The notes under the pieces were generated by a model. That model worked only from the letters and a program-made list of their open reading frames with translations. It made no database searches and had not been told where the DNA came from. The position numbers and the translations under genes were made by a program. Of a DNA stretch of 5,365 nt, positions 1 through 5,141 are shown piece after piece (position 1 is the first letter of the stretch; each line of letters opens with the position of its first letter). Source of the DNA: an uncultured Romboutsia sp. GTDB lineage: Bacteria > Bacillota > Clostridia > Peptostreptococcales > Peptostreptococcaceae. The stretch is taken from assembly GCA_937907205.1 (NCBI GenBank), contig CALESE010000158.1, positions 1-5,365 on the forward strand. The letters are read 5' to 3'.

Positions 1-1
1 A

Positions 2-220
2 TCAGACCAAGTATTAGTAGAAAGATATAAAGAAAGATATGGTCCAAAATGTCAAGCAATTACTATTTGGACATTAAAAGATCCAGAAAAGCGAGATTGC
101 GCTAAGTGCAATCATTTGAATTTCAAAGAAATATGGAATTTAGAAGAAGGTAAAAAATTTATTGATAATTTGTTTGAAAATCATTATAAATAGGTTCTAT
201 ATTATAATTGTAATATATAA
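2..220 (+). CDS. C-terminal part of a Vsr/homing-endonuclease-like protein (5' truncated)
   Basis: An open frame runs in from the left edge (codons from base 2). It ends at TAG 191-193, or at TAA 218-220 if TAG is read as Gln, which adds about nine residues. Roughly 63 residues are visible before the TAG. The stretch AITIWTLKDPEKRDCAKCNH followed by LNFKEIW fits a pattern I recall from the C-termini of phage homing-type or Vsr-like nucleases: a W-T-x-x-D-x-x-K-R-x-x-A-K core, then N-x-LN-(Y/F)-x-E. That is pattern memory, not a search result. C and CxxC-like cysteines (DCAKC) are present, but one pair is not enough to claim a zinc site. The catalytic part would lie upstream, outside the window. 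If correct, this is a free-standing mobile gene next to the SSB gene, as is common in T4-like phages. The reading frame is secure; the family is tentative. Confidence 0.6.
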
Positions 221-228
221 AATAAAAC

Positions 229-250
229 AAATGTGTTGCAACACACATTT
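229..250. repeat. Hairpin/palindrome between the left-edge gene and the SSB gene
   Basis: AAATGTGT (229-236) and ACACATTT (243-250) form an 8-bp inverted repeat around a 6-base loop. The centre also contains the 12-base perfect palindrome GTGTTGCAACAC. Only a short T stretch follows, so it would be a weak terminator for the upstream gene. As DNA it could instead be an operator for the SSB gene. A near match to the Bacteroidota -7 box, TAAATTTA (258-265), lies 19 bases after a TTG inside the palindrome. Confidence 0.4.
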
Positions 251-290
251 TAACAAGTAAATTTAAACAAAAACATTTAAAAGTAAAATT

Positions 291-1397
291 ATGGCAAACG
301 AAAATTTGAACTCAATTGAAAATGACATTCTTGGTTTTGATCCATCACAGTTGACAGTTTATCAGGAGCAACCACAGCAGACTTCAGGTGGAAATCCTAA
401 CATTTATCACCCAAAGCCAGCTCTTTCTAAGGCAGAAGATGGAGTTTACCGTTCTCAGATCAAGGTTATCTATAATCCATGGGATCTTCGAAACAGTATT
501 CTTGAACAGCAATCTTATGCTTTGCAGGATAGCAATGGTTTCTTCTCTGTTGTAAGTTCATTGACAAACAATGACAAGAATTGCCCAGTATTTAAGGCAT
601 GGAAACAGTGTCATTTCTCTAAGGATGAAAAGATGCAGAAGCAGGCTTTGACCAAGGACAAGGGTGGCCGTGGTTTGTTCGACAAACGTTATGCACGTTA
701 TGCACTTATCCAGGTGATTGAAGATAACAACCAGCCAGACTTAGTAGGAAAATATTTATTCTGGAAGCTTCCTAAGGCTATTTGGGAGACAATCAACGCT
801 AAGATGGCTCCAAGTCCTGAGTCTAAGAAAGCAAGTATCCCAGTTATGGATTTCTTGTTTGGTCGTGCTATTGACCTTGAGGTAACACCAGGTCCAGATG
901 ACCCAAAAGCTCCTGAGCGTAAGACTCGTGAGATTAGTTACAATACTTCGGAACTTACTGATGATGTAGTTAGTTGTACTAATCCTGATGGAAGTCCATT
1001 ACTCGATGATGATCAGCAAGCTGTACTTGATCAGTATGTTGAGGAGATGACAAAGAAAGTTTGGAAGCAGAAGGATCCAGATCTTCGTGCTACAGCTCTT
1101 GCAGAAATCAATGTAGAAGAGAACACAAAGAAACTTCGTGAGTTGTATCATGGTGTAATTGAAAAGATCAAGAGCTTCTGCCCTAATCTGATTGAGGAAC
1201 TTGGTTACCATGAGTGGTCACCTGAAGTAACAGCTCGTGTCAATGCATGGATTAACATAGTTCTTGCTGGTAATGATCCAACAAATCCATTGCCATCAAC
1301 AACTCCAGCAGCATCAACAACTACTGCTCCTGGTACTACTCCTTCAGATACAACAGAATCAACACCAACAGCTGGTTCTGATGATCTTCCATTCTAA
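291..1397 (+). CDS. gp32-like single-stranded DNA-binding protein
   Basis: This 368-residue protein probably coats single-stranded DNA during phage replication and recombination. The core aligns by eye with T4 gp32. SQIKVIYNP (55-63) sits where gp32 has its first OB-fold strand. A CPVFKAWKQCHF segment (98-109) sits at the gp32 zinc-loop position. The block ARYALIQVIEDNNQPDLVGK (135-154), followed by YLFWKLPKAIWETINAKM, matches gp32's YWANILVV...GKVFKYRFGKKIWDKINAM closely. Only two Cys (98, 107) and one His (108) occur in the zinc-loop region, so the gp32 zinc site is probably absent or altered. A helical region (about 238-325) leads into a Pro/Thr/Ser-rich linker (330-363) and an acidic DDLPF end resembling the protein-recruiting tip of bacterial SSB. 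Gln codons are 15 CAG to 3 CAA, unlike the CAA-biased neighbours, which suggests high expression. ATG 291 follows an A/T-rich leader, with an in-frame stop at 264-266. Confidence 0.85.
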   Translation: MANENLNSIENDILGFDPSQLTVYQEQPQQTSGGNPNIYHPKPALSKAEDGVYRSQIKVIYNPWDLRNSILEQQSYALQDSNGFFSVVSSLTNNDKNCPVFKAWKQCHFSKDEKMQKQALTKDKGGRGLFDKRYARYALIQVIEDNNQPDLVGKYLFWKLPKAIWETINAKMAPSPESKKASIPVMDFLFGRAIDLEVTPGPDDPKAPERKTREISYNTSELTDDVVSCTNPDGSPLLDDDQQAVLDQYVEEMTKKVWKQKDPDLRATALAEINVEENTKKLRELYHGVIEKIKSFCPNLIEELGYHEWSPEVTARVNAWINIVLAGNDPTNPLPSTTPAASTTTAPGTTPSDTTESTPTAGSDDLPF

Positions 1398-1402
1398 TTT
1401 AC

Positions 1403-1438
1403 ATAAAAAGCTGGAACTTAGTTCCAGCTTTCTTTTTG
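1403..1438. terminator. Bidirectional intrinsic terminator
   Basis: AAAGCTGGAAC (1407-1417) and GTTCCAGCTTT (1421-1431) form a perfect 11-bp stem with a TTA loop. On the plus strand it is followed by C and five T. On the minus strand it is followed by T's from the A-run at 1405-1409. It lies between the convergent ends of the SSB gene (1397) and the minus-strand pair (1444), so it can terminate both. Confidence 0.9.
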
Positions 1439-1443
1439 TATTT

Positions 1444-1989
1444 TTATTTATTTGATTTATTTGATCTAATTAATTGTTTTGAAAATTTTCCAAATGCTTC
1501 TGGATCATCAAATACATGAAGAATTATTGTTTTATCTTGTATTGCATCCACGTATAATCCATCATTATTGAATTTTATGTTTTTTGTTTTATTCGTAAAC
1601 TTACCTACTGCTTTAGCAAAAGTACACACATAACGTATAACTTCACTAGTTATACCATTTGCCATTGTACTACCATAAAAATATCCATCCATTACTTTAC
1701 TTGATGGAGATTCAAATGTAATTGATGAACCATCTTTGTATAAGAATCCAAAATAACCTTGGTTTTTATCCCTTATATTATCTAAAGCAATATATACACT
1801 ATTCGAAGATTCTATTTTCTTGACAGCAGATTTCATATCTCCATCAAAATTTTTATCGAACGGATCAAATCCTAATTTATCCAATATATCTTCTTTTGAA
1901 TTATAAATTTTATCTTTTATTTGAGATAATGACAATTCATTATTGCCTTTGTTTAGTGCCTCTACAATAAAATTAACTAAGCTTTTCAT
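1444..1989 (-). CDS. Protein of unknown function with a T4 capsid-targeting-like N-terminus
   Basis: This 181-residue soluble protein has no membrane segment, and I do not recognise its main domain. The N-terminus MKSLVNFIVEALN resembles the capsid-targeting sequence of T4 internal proteins (MKTYQEFIAEA, from memory). There the prohead protease gp21 cuts after an (I/L)xE triplet; here the equivalent would be IVE (8-10) followed by Ala. Beyond this comes a charged, probably helical stretch (18-62). A likely beta-rich region follows (65-165), with YIALDNI, GYFGFLYKDG and TIILHVFDD, and a basic tail rich in Ser, Lys and Asn. The ATG (1989-1987) directly follows the stop codon of the gene before it on the minus strand, so the two are probably one transcript with coupled translation. 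The stop is TAA, and transcription can end at the shared hairpin 1403-1438. Packaging into the head is inference from the N-terminus only. Confidence 0.75.
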   Translation of the reverse strand: MKSLVNFIVEALNKGNNELSLSQIKDKIYNSKEDILDKLGFDPFDKNFDGDMKSAVKKIESSNSVYIALDNIRDKNQGYFGFLYKDGSSITFESPSSKVMDGYFYGSTMANGITSEVIRYVCTFAKAVGKFTNKTKNIKFNNDGLYVDAIQDKTIILHVFDDPEAFGKFSKQLIRSNKSNK

Positions 1990-2427
1990 TTATTTATTTA
2001 TTTTTTTTCTTAACTGTATTTTTGCCTTAGGTGTACTTCCATTGACACCAAAATCATAGGTACCATATATACCAAATTTGCTTCCACCTATTTTAATATC
2101 CGTATTATCAGCAGAATCTATTGCTGAAACTAAACTATCAATTGAGTCAATTGACTTATCATCGTTCATTTCAAATCCTCCAGTATATTGATTTGAATAT
2201 GAATATACATACCAGTTCTTTGCTTTAGGTTGATATTGAATTTCACAATCTAACAATTTACCTTTTGCACCATAATGTGCTGCATTTGAACCAAATCCTC
2301 TAGTATAGAAATAATATTCTGGATTTTGTCTTAAGAATGTAACAACATCTTCTGTTTTAACGCCTTTTACTGAATAATTCTTTGATTCATTCAGAGATAC
2401 ATTTAATGATTCTGTTAAACTTATCAT
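1990..2427 (-). CDS. Small protein of unknown function with a capsid-targeting-like N-terminus
   Basis: This is the first gene of the minus-strand pair, 145 residues and soluble, of a family I do not recognise. The N-terminus MISLTESLNVSLNESKNY is short, amphipathic and Ser/Leu/Asn-rich. It contains LNE (12-14) followed by Ser, and also LTE (4-6), both fitting the (I/L)xE cleavage rule of T4-type prohead proteases. The neighbouring gene starts with a comparable M-x-S-L...E-(A/S) segment, which strengthens the idea that both proteins are targeted to the prohead. The middle (about 36-85) is aromatic-rich and probably beta (EYYFYTRGF, NWYVYSYSNQ), then an Asp/Ser-rich stretch (88-110), then a Gly-rich section (GSKFGIYGTYDFG) and a basic end. 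The ATG is preceded on its strand by eight A's, an A-rich leader typical of Bacteroidota genes that lack a Shine-Dalgarno box. The stop is TAA, immediately followed by the ATG of the next gene. Confidence 0.72.
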   Translation of the reverse strand: MISLTESLNVSLNESKNYSVKGVKTEDVVTFLRQNPEYYFYTRGFGSNAAHYGAKGKLLDCEIQYQPKAKNWYVYSYSNQYTGGFEMNDDKSIDSIDSLVSAIDSADNTDIKIGGSKFGIYGTYDFGVNGSTPKAKIQLRKKINK

Positions 2428-2523
2428 TTTTTTTTGTTTTTATATAATAAAAATAATTTGAAAATTTTTATGTTTGTACTATATTAAATCTGTTAAAAAC
2501 AACATGTTTAATTTTTAAAATTT
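2428..2523. promoter_or_regulatory. Divergent promoter region
   Basis: This 96-base, almost pure A/T gap separates the minus-strand pair from the plus-strand lysis-type genes, so it should hold start sites for both. On the plus strand TATGTTTG (2469-2476) matches the Bacteroidota -7 consensus TAnnTTTG, but no TTTG -33 box is well spaced. A sigma-70-like alternative is TTGAAA (2458-2463), 16 bases, TATATT (2480-2485). AACATGTT (2501-2508) is an 8-base palindrome. The exact promoters are not resolved. Confidence 0.4.
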
Positions 2524-2697
2524 ATGATTATGATGATTTTGATTGGAATTATATTGATTTTCTTAGGTATGGGCTTTTATATGATAAACAATGAAAGACG
2601 TATATCTAATGATTGGTTGTGTATGATTGGTTTCCTATTATTGATGGCTGGTGCACTTATGATTGGAATGACAATGGACGGTACAATGTAGTTTTAA
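2524..2697 (+). CDS. Small two-TM membrane protein, holin candidate
   Basis: This short ORF encodes 55 residues to TAG 2689-2691, or 57 if TAG is Gln, ending at TAA 2695-2697. It has two hydrophobic segments: MIMMILIGIILIFLGMGFYM (1-20) and LCMIGFLLLMAGALMIGM (32-49). They are joined by a polar, charged loop NNERRISNDW. Ten Met residues in 55 is unusually high. The charge pattern predicts a hairpin with the RR-containing loop in the cytoplasm. It is the first plus-strand gene after the divergent region and ends 18 bases before the lysozyme gene, the usual place for a holin. Size and topology fit a small holin or pinholin, but holins share little sequence, so function is inferred from position alone. 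The ATG follows an A/T-rich leader (AAAATTT-ATG). A second ATG at codon 3 could be used instead. Confidence 0.65.
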
Positions 2698-2715
2698 CTT
2701 TAAAATAAGATAATA

Positions 2716-3492
2716 ATGAAGAAGATAAAATATTTGATAGGATGCTCAGCATTTCTTGGTGGACTATCCGGAACATTACCACCTATGTTTATTAATGCTA
2801 GTCCTAACATTAATTCATTAGTAAAAGAAAAAGAAGATAGTACTCATCTTTGGAAAAATATCAAGCTATATAGTGTAGTAAGAGATACATTGACTATAGA
2901 AGAAAGAGTGCACCGTATTGAGGAAATGATGACTATTGACATCAATACAATGGCAAAATCTTCTGATGTACATGAACATCATACTAATACTTATACATAT
3001 AAGAATGCTAGTATAAGTAAGAAAGGAAAAGAGTTCATTAAGAAATATGAATCTTGTGTCCTTACTGCTTACAAGCTTAAAGGTGAAAAGAGATATACTA
3101 TAGGTTATGGCCATGTAATCTATGAAGATGATATCCCACATAAGATAAGTCAAGAATATGCTGATAAGCTATTTGATAAAGATATGGATAAGTTCAATGT
3201 TCATGTAAGAGAATTGCTTTCTGACCTTGACCATAGATTTATATATACACAATCATTTGTCGATGGGTTGACATCATTGACATATAATTGTGGACCAGAT
3301 GGTGTAAGAAAAACAAGGTTCTGGAAACGAATGAAGGCATGTCGATATGATAAGAAAACAAAAGCTATCAACAAGAAAGACTTAATTTATGCTATAGAGG
3401 CAGTAAAGACGGCCAACATTTCTAGAATATATTATTCTGGTCACAAGAACAGAAGAAAAGCAGAACATAATAAAATGACAGAAGAAGTATAA
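2716..3492 (+). CDS. T4-type lysozyme (GH24 endolysin) with N-terminal signal sequence
   Basis: A 258-residue muramidase-type endolysin, predicted to cut the glycan strands of peptidoglycan at lysis. The GH24 domain spans about 100-253. Visible marks are KGKEFIKKYESCVLTAYK (103-120) with catalytic Glu112, then TIGYGH (128-133) with Thr128 matching T4 Thr26. ISQEYADKLFDKDMDKF (144-160) parallels T4 ITKDEAEKLFNQDVDA. The Q179-F-x-D-x-L-x-SLTYNCG block (to 193) and RRKAE (246-250) are also typical. The Asp of the E-D-T triad (T4 Asp20) is replaced: that position reads Lys/Leu (120-121), with one extra residue before Thr128. The N-terminus MKKIKYLIGC plus the next 16 hydrophobic or small residues resembles a Sec signal or signal-anchor, with possible cleavage after INA (26-28). 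LIGC looks like a lipobox but is very close to the start. A polar linker (30-95) follows. This suggests export without a large holin pore. Confidence 0.88.
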   Translation: MKKIKYLIGCSAFLGGLSGTLPPMFINASPNINSLVKEKEDSTHLWKNIKLYSVVRDTLTIEERVHRIEEMMTIDINTMAKSSDVHEHHTNTYTYKNASISKKGKEFIKKYESCVLTAYKLKGEKRYTIGYGHVIYEDDIPHKISQEYADKLFDKDMDKFNVHVRELLSDLDHRFIYTQSFVDGLTSLTYNCGPDGVRKTRFWKRMKACRYDKKTKAINKKDLIYAIEAVKTANISRIYYSGHKNRRKAEHNKMTEEV

Positions 3493-3504
3493 AATATTAT
3501 AATT

Positions 3505-4011
3505 ATGAAAAAGGTAAATACTAAGAGTATTATTATAGCAGCTATAACATTTGTATTGTTTCTTGTGGGAAGCATGCTTATTGTCAATAAATGTACAGGA
3601 GCATCAAATAATATTGCTATAGTAGGTGATACATTGACATCAGAAGGTAAAGTGATGGAATTCGATTATCAAAACCATAAGTTCATCAATATTGTAAAAT
3701 CTGATGAGAATGGCAATGCAGAAAGTTTTGTTGTCCATGATCCTAACTGTCGATGTAGTATAAAGAAACTGAACAACATTACTACAGTCATTACAAATAA
3801 TGACAATCATAATAGTATGAGTTCTGATTCTATTGTAAAAGCTAACTTTAGAGTTGTACTTTCTAAACTCAATTCATTGCATAATGACAATGTTGTATTG
3901 ATGAAAGAAGTAAAGACTTTGAGAACTGAAGTTGCAATGCTCAAGAAGATGAAGACAAATTGTACTTATAGACCTGTTCATAAAAAAGTACAATCAAAGA
4001 AGAGAAGATAA
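3505..4011 (+). CDS. Single-TM protein with C-terminal coiled coil, candidate inner-membrane spanin
   Basis: A 168-residue protein starting 12 bases after the lysozyme gene. A basic start (MKKVNTK) precedes one membrane segment (about 9-28, SIIIAAITFVLFLVGSMLIV), giving an N-in, C-out topology. The periplasmic part has a small, probably beta domain (36-88) with two close Cys (NCRC, 81-84). A region with heptad-like Leu, Val and Ile spacing follows (about 110-150, SIVKANFRVVLSKLNSLHND then NVVLMKEVKTLRTEVAMLKK). The end is strongly basic (KKVQSKKRR). One N-terminal anchor plus periplasmic coiled coil is the layout of Rz-type i-spanins, and the location right after an endolysin agrees. No overlapping o-spanin lipoprotein gene is evident inside it, so a virion or membrane-anchored role unrelated to lysis remains possible. 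The gene ends with tandem TAA TAA. Confidence 0.7.
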   Translation: MKKVNTKSIIIAAITFVLFLVGSMLIVNKCTGASNNIAIVGDTLTSEGKVMEFDYQNHKFINIVKSDENGNAESFVVHDPNCRCSIKKLNNITTVITNNDNHNSMSSDSIVKANFRVVLSKLNSLHNDNVVLMKEVKTLRTEVAMLKKMKTNCTYRPVHKKVQSKKRR

Positions 4012-4019
4012 TAAACATC

Positions 4020-4060
4020 ACTTATAGTTCTGTTTAAGAACTTAAGTTAATGTTCTCTAG
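4020..4060 (+). other. Alternative small hairpins upstream of the long terminator hairpin
   Basis: AGAAC (4037-4041) can pair with GTTCT on either side, at 4027-4031 or 4052-4056, giving two mutually exclusive stems. The 10-base palindrome AACTTAAGTT (4039-4048) overlaps it. Such switching is seen in attenuators, but the stems are only 5 bp and A/T-rich, so this may be chance. No known riboswitch is recognised. Confidence 0.3.
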
Positions 4061-4070
4061 GGAAGCGCCT

Positions 4071-4149
4071 GGGTCACACAGGGAGCGGAAAACAATTTGG
4101 ATGATAAATTTATCTCCTTAATTTATTTACGCTCCCTGTGTGACTTTTT
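4071..4149 (+). terminator. Long GC-rich stem with T5 tract: strong terminator or end of a structured RNA
   Basis: GTCACACAGGGAGCG (4073-4087) pairs perfectly with CGCTCCCTGTGTGAC (4130-4144). This 15-bp stem is 10/15 GC and extends by two G-U pairs, and TTTTT (4145-4149) follows. The 42-base loop folds further: AAA/TTT, AATT/AATT, GGA (4099-4101) with TCC (4115-4117), and GATA (4103-4106) with TATC (4111-4114), closing on AATT. The whole element is thus a rod-like imperfect hairpin of about 76 bases. It lies after the lysozyme/coiled-coil genes and before the next gene block, so termination is the likely role. The long loop and GC content are unusual for a simple terminator. Confidence 0.8.
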
Positions 4150-4162
4150 ATTTAAATAAAAT

Positions 4163-4198
4163 TTTGAAATATCCTGAGATTGTTCTATCTTATATTTG
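4163..4198 (+). promoter_or_regulatory. Possible Bacteroidota-type promoter for the small membrane-gene block
   Basis: TATATTTG (4191-4198) matches the Bacteroidota -7 element TAnnTTTG. TTTG (4163-4166) could be the -33 box, but the gap of 24 bases is longer than the usual 19-21. It lies directly after the strong terminator and about 20 bases before ATG 4218, where a new promoter would be needed. The motif is short and A/T-rich, so chance matches are likely. Confidence 0.4.
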
Positions 4199-4217
4199 AA
4201 TAAAAAATATTGAAATT

Positions 4218-4415
4218 ATGATAGAATTGATTTTTGGAATAATTACTTTATTAGCAGGTCTTTTCATAACAGTACTTGTCCTGTTTATAGTAGTAGGATT
4301 AATAAAACTGTTTATTGGAAGTATAGCTTTCATGGGAGGATTTGTTTTGAAGGCCATAGGTAGTTTCATTTTTTGGTGTATCGCTATCTTTGTTATATTA
4401 TGTTTGATTTTTTAA
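4218..4415 (+). CDS. Small hydrophobic membrane protein
   Basis: A 65-residue, almost entirely hydrophobic protein with two to three membrane segments. They lie at about 3-30 (ELIFGIITLLAGLFITVLVL onward), 31-48 (with GSIAFMGG) and 48-65 (GSFIFWCIAIFVILCLIF). Charged residues are limited to Glu3 and two Lys, and there is no soluble domain. It is the first gene after the strong hairpin/terminator and probably starts a new transcription unit. The ATG has the leader GAAATT-ATG, like other genes here, and the stop is TAA. I do not recognise a family. A holin-like or membrane-remodelling role is possible given the nearby lysis-type genes, but no sequence feature demonstrates it. Confidence 0.65.
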   Translation: MIELIFGIITLLAGLFITVLVLFIVVGLIKLFIGSIAFMGGFVLKAIGSFIFWCIAIFVILCLIF

Positions 4416-4434
4416 ATTTGATATATGAATTACA

Positions 4435-4674
4435 ATGAATGTTAATGTAGAAAACTTGAGAAATAAGAAATTATTTAAAGTACATGCTGATATTACTGTA
4501 CATGGCCAGTTTACCAGTAGAGTAATTCCATTATCTATAAGTGTTATTGCTAATGATGAGCAAGAGGCGAAAAATATCGCTAGACATGTTAAGATTACTA
4601 ATGTAAGCATTGACAAAGTTAAACAAGAAATAGATTTTACTAAGCATATTCACAATGAAAGACAACAATAGTAA
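4435..4674 (+). CDS. Small soluble protein of unknown function
   Basis: A protein of 78 residues to TAG 4669-4671, or 79 if TAG is Gln, since TAA follows at once. It is the only non-membrane protein in the block after 4218. The likely secondary structure is strand (KLFKVHADITVHGQF, 12-26), strand (VIPLSISVIAND, 30-41), helix (EQEAKNIARHV, 42-52), then a charged helical tail. This resembles small phage proteins with a beta-beta-alpha core ending in a D-E-x-E-A-K helix, but I cannot name the family. The start is ATG 4435; an ATG just upstream (4426) gives only a six-codon frame. Its 3' end overlaps the possible ATG (4655) of the next gene by about 20 bases, suggesting coupled translation. Confidence 0.65.
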
Positions 4675-5141
4675 AGAATAGAAAAATTCCAACCATATAT
4701 GAATTAGGTTTATATGGATATTATGGTGCTATTTCATTAATTTCAGTTGTATTGTCCTATCCATTGACTGATTATTTTATGGGTAATATTGGTGGAACTA
4801 TAGATTTTTGTTTGTCAATATTTATAACGTCAATTTCAGCATGTTTAGTATTTGTAGCATTCATTATATGCGGTGGAATTCCATTAACAGAGTGGTTAGA
4901 TGAAAAAGAAATGAAGGTAACAATTTCGATAAATACATTTTTTAGAGATAAAATATAGAAAGACGGATTCAAGACTTATACCATTGCAACATTTATACTT
5001 GTAGCATTGATGTGGTTGAATAATGTTGGAGAAAATACTATTCCAGGATTCATCTTGATATATCTGTTTTTTGTGTTTATCAGTATAGTTTGTTTAATTA
5101 TTAGTAGCGATGATGAATACAGGAGAACTCATCCAAAGTAA
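4655..5141 (+). CDS. Four-TM membrane protein with in-frame TAG and a frame break near its start
   Basis: The continuous frame runs from after TGA 4656-4658 to TAA 5139-5141, interrupted only by TAG 4956-4958. After the TAG the frame continues for 60 codons with two convincing membrane segments (YTIATFILVALMW and FILIYLFFVFISIVCLII). There is no ATG at its head, so it reads as one protein with TAG as an amino acid, probably Gln. No ATG or GTG begins this frame upstream; the first usable codon is TTG 4752, inside a membrane segment. ATG 4655 is one base out of frame. If one A of A5 (4682-4686) is removed or skipped, it gives MKDNNSKEQKIPTIYELG joined to the frame, again with a TAG (4679-4681) as Gln. 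That model gives 161 residues with membrane segments at about 20-37, 48-77, 106-121 and 128-149. The family is unknown. The conservative extent without the N-terminal model is 4752-5141. Confidence 0.65.
4956..4958 (+). other. In-frame TAG read as an amino acid (probably Gln)
   Basis: The context TTT AGA GAT AAA ATA TAG AAA GAC GGA TTC stays open on both sides. The downstream 60 codons encode two membrane helices and lack their own start. Under genetic code 15 this codon is Gln. The frame contains no CAA or CAG, so every Gln of this protein would be written TAG. Confidence 0.65.

Noticed and set aside
999..1211. 70-codon minus-strand ORF inside the SSB gene
   Set aside because: It lies wholly opposite the strongly supported SSB gene and is a shadow frame.
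1264..1455. Plus-strand Gln/Leu-rich ORF overlapping the SSB 3' end
   Set aside because: The repetitive Gln/Leu comes from reading the Pro/Thr-rich linker out of frame, and it runs through the terminator.
2716..2745. Lipobox LIGC in the lysozyme N-terminus, suggesting a lipoprotein
   Set aside because: Cys is residue 10, leaving too short a hydrophobic stretch before it. A Sec signal or signal-anchor is more likely.
2866..3153. 95-codon minus-strand ORF opposite the lysozyme
   Set aside because: It is antisense to a clear GH24 gene and has no leader or neighbour consistent with a real gene.
4050..4121. 23-codon ORF from ATG 4050 across the long hairpin
   Set aside because: It uses AGG and CGG codons rare in the neighbours and is explained by the GC-rich stem sequence. 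It has no protein-like features.
4398..4616. 72-codon minus-strand ORF that looks like a lipoprotein (FFASCSS)
   Set aside because: It is antisense to the 4435 gene. The lipobox-like sequence is tempting as an o-spanin, but the plus-strand frame has better composition and context.
4772..4972. 66-codon minus-strand ORF opposite the four-TM gene
   Set aside because: It is a shadow of the hydrophobic plus-strand frame, with no leader or separate context.
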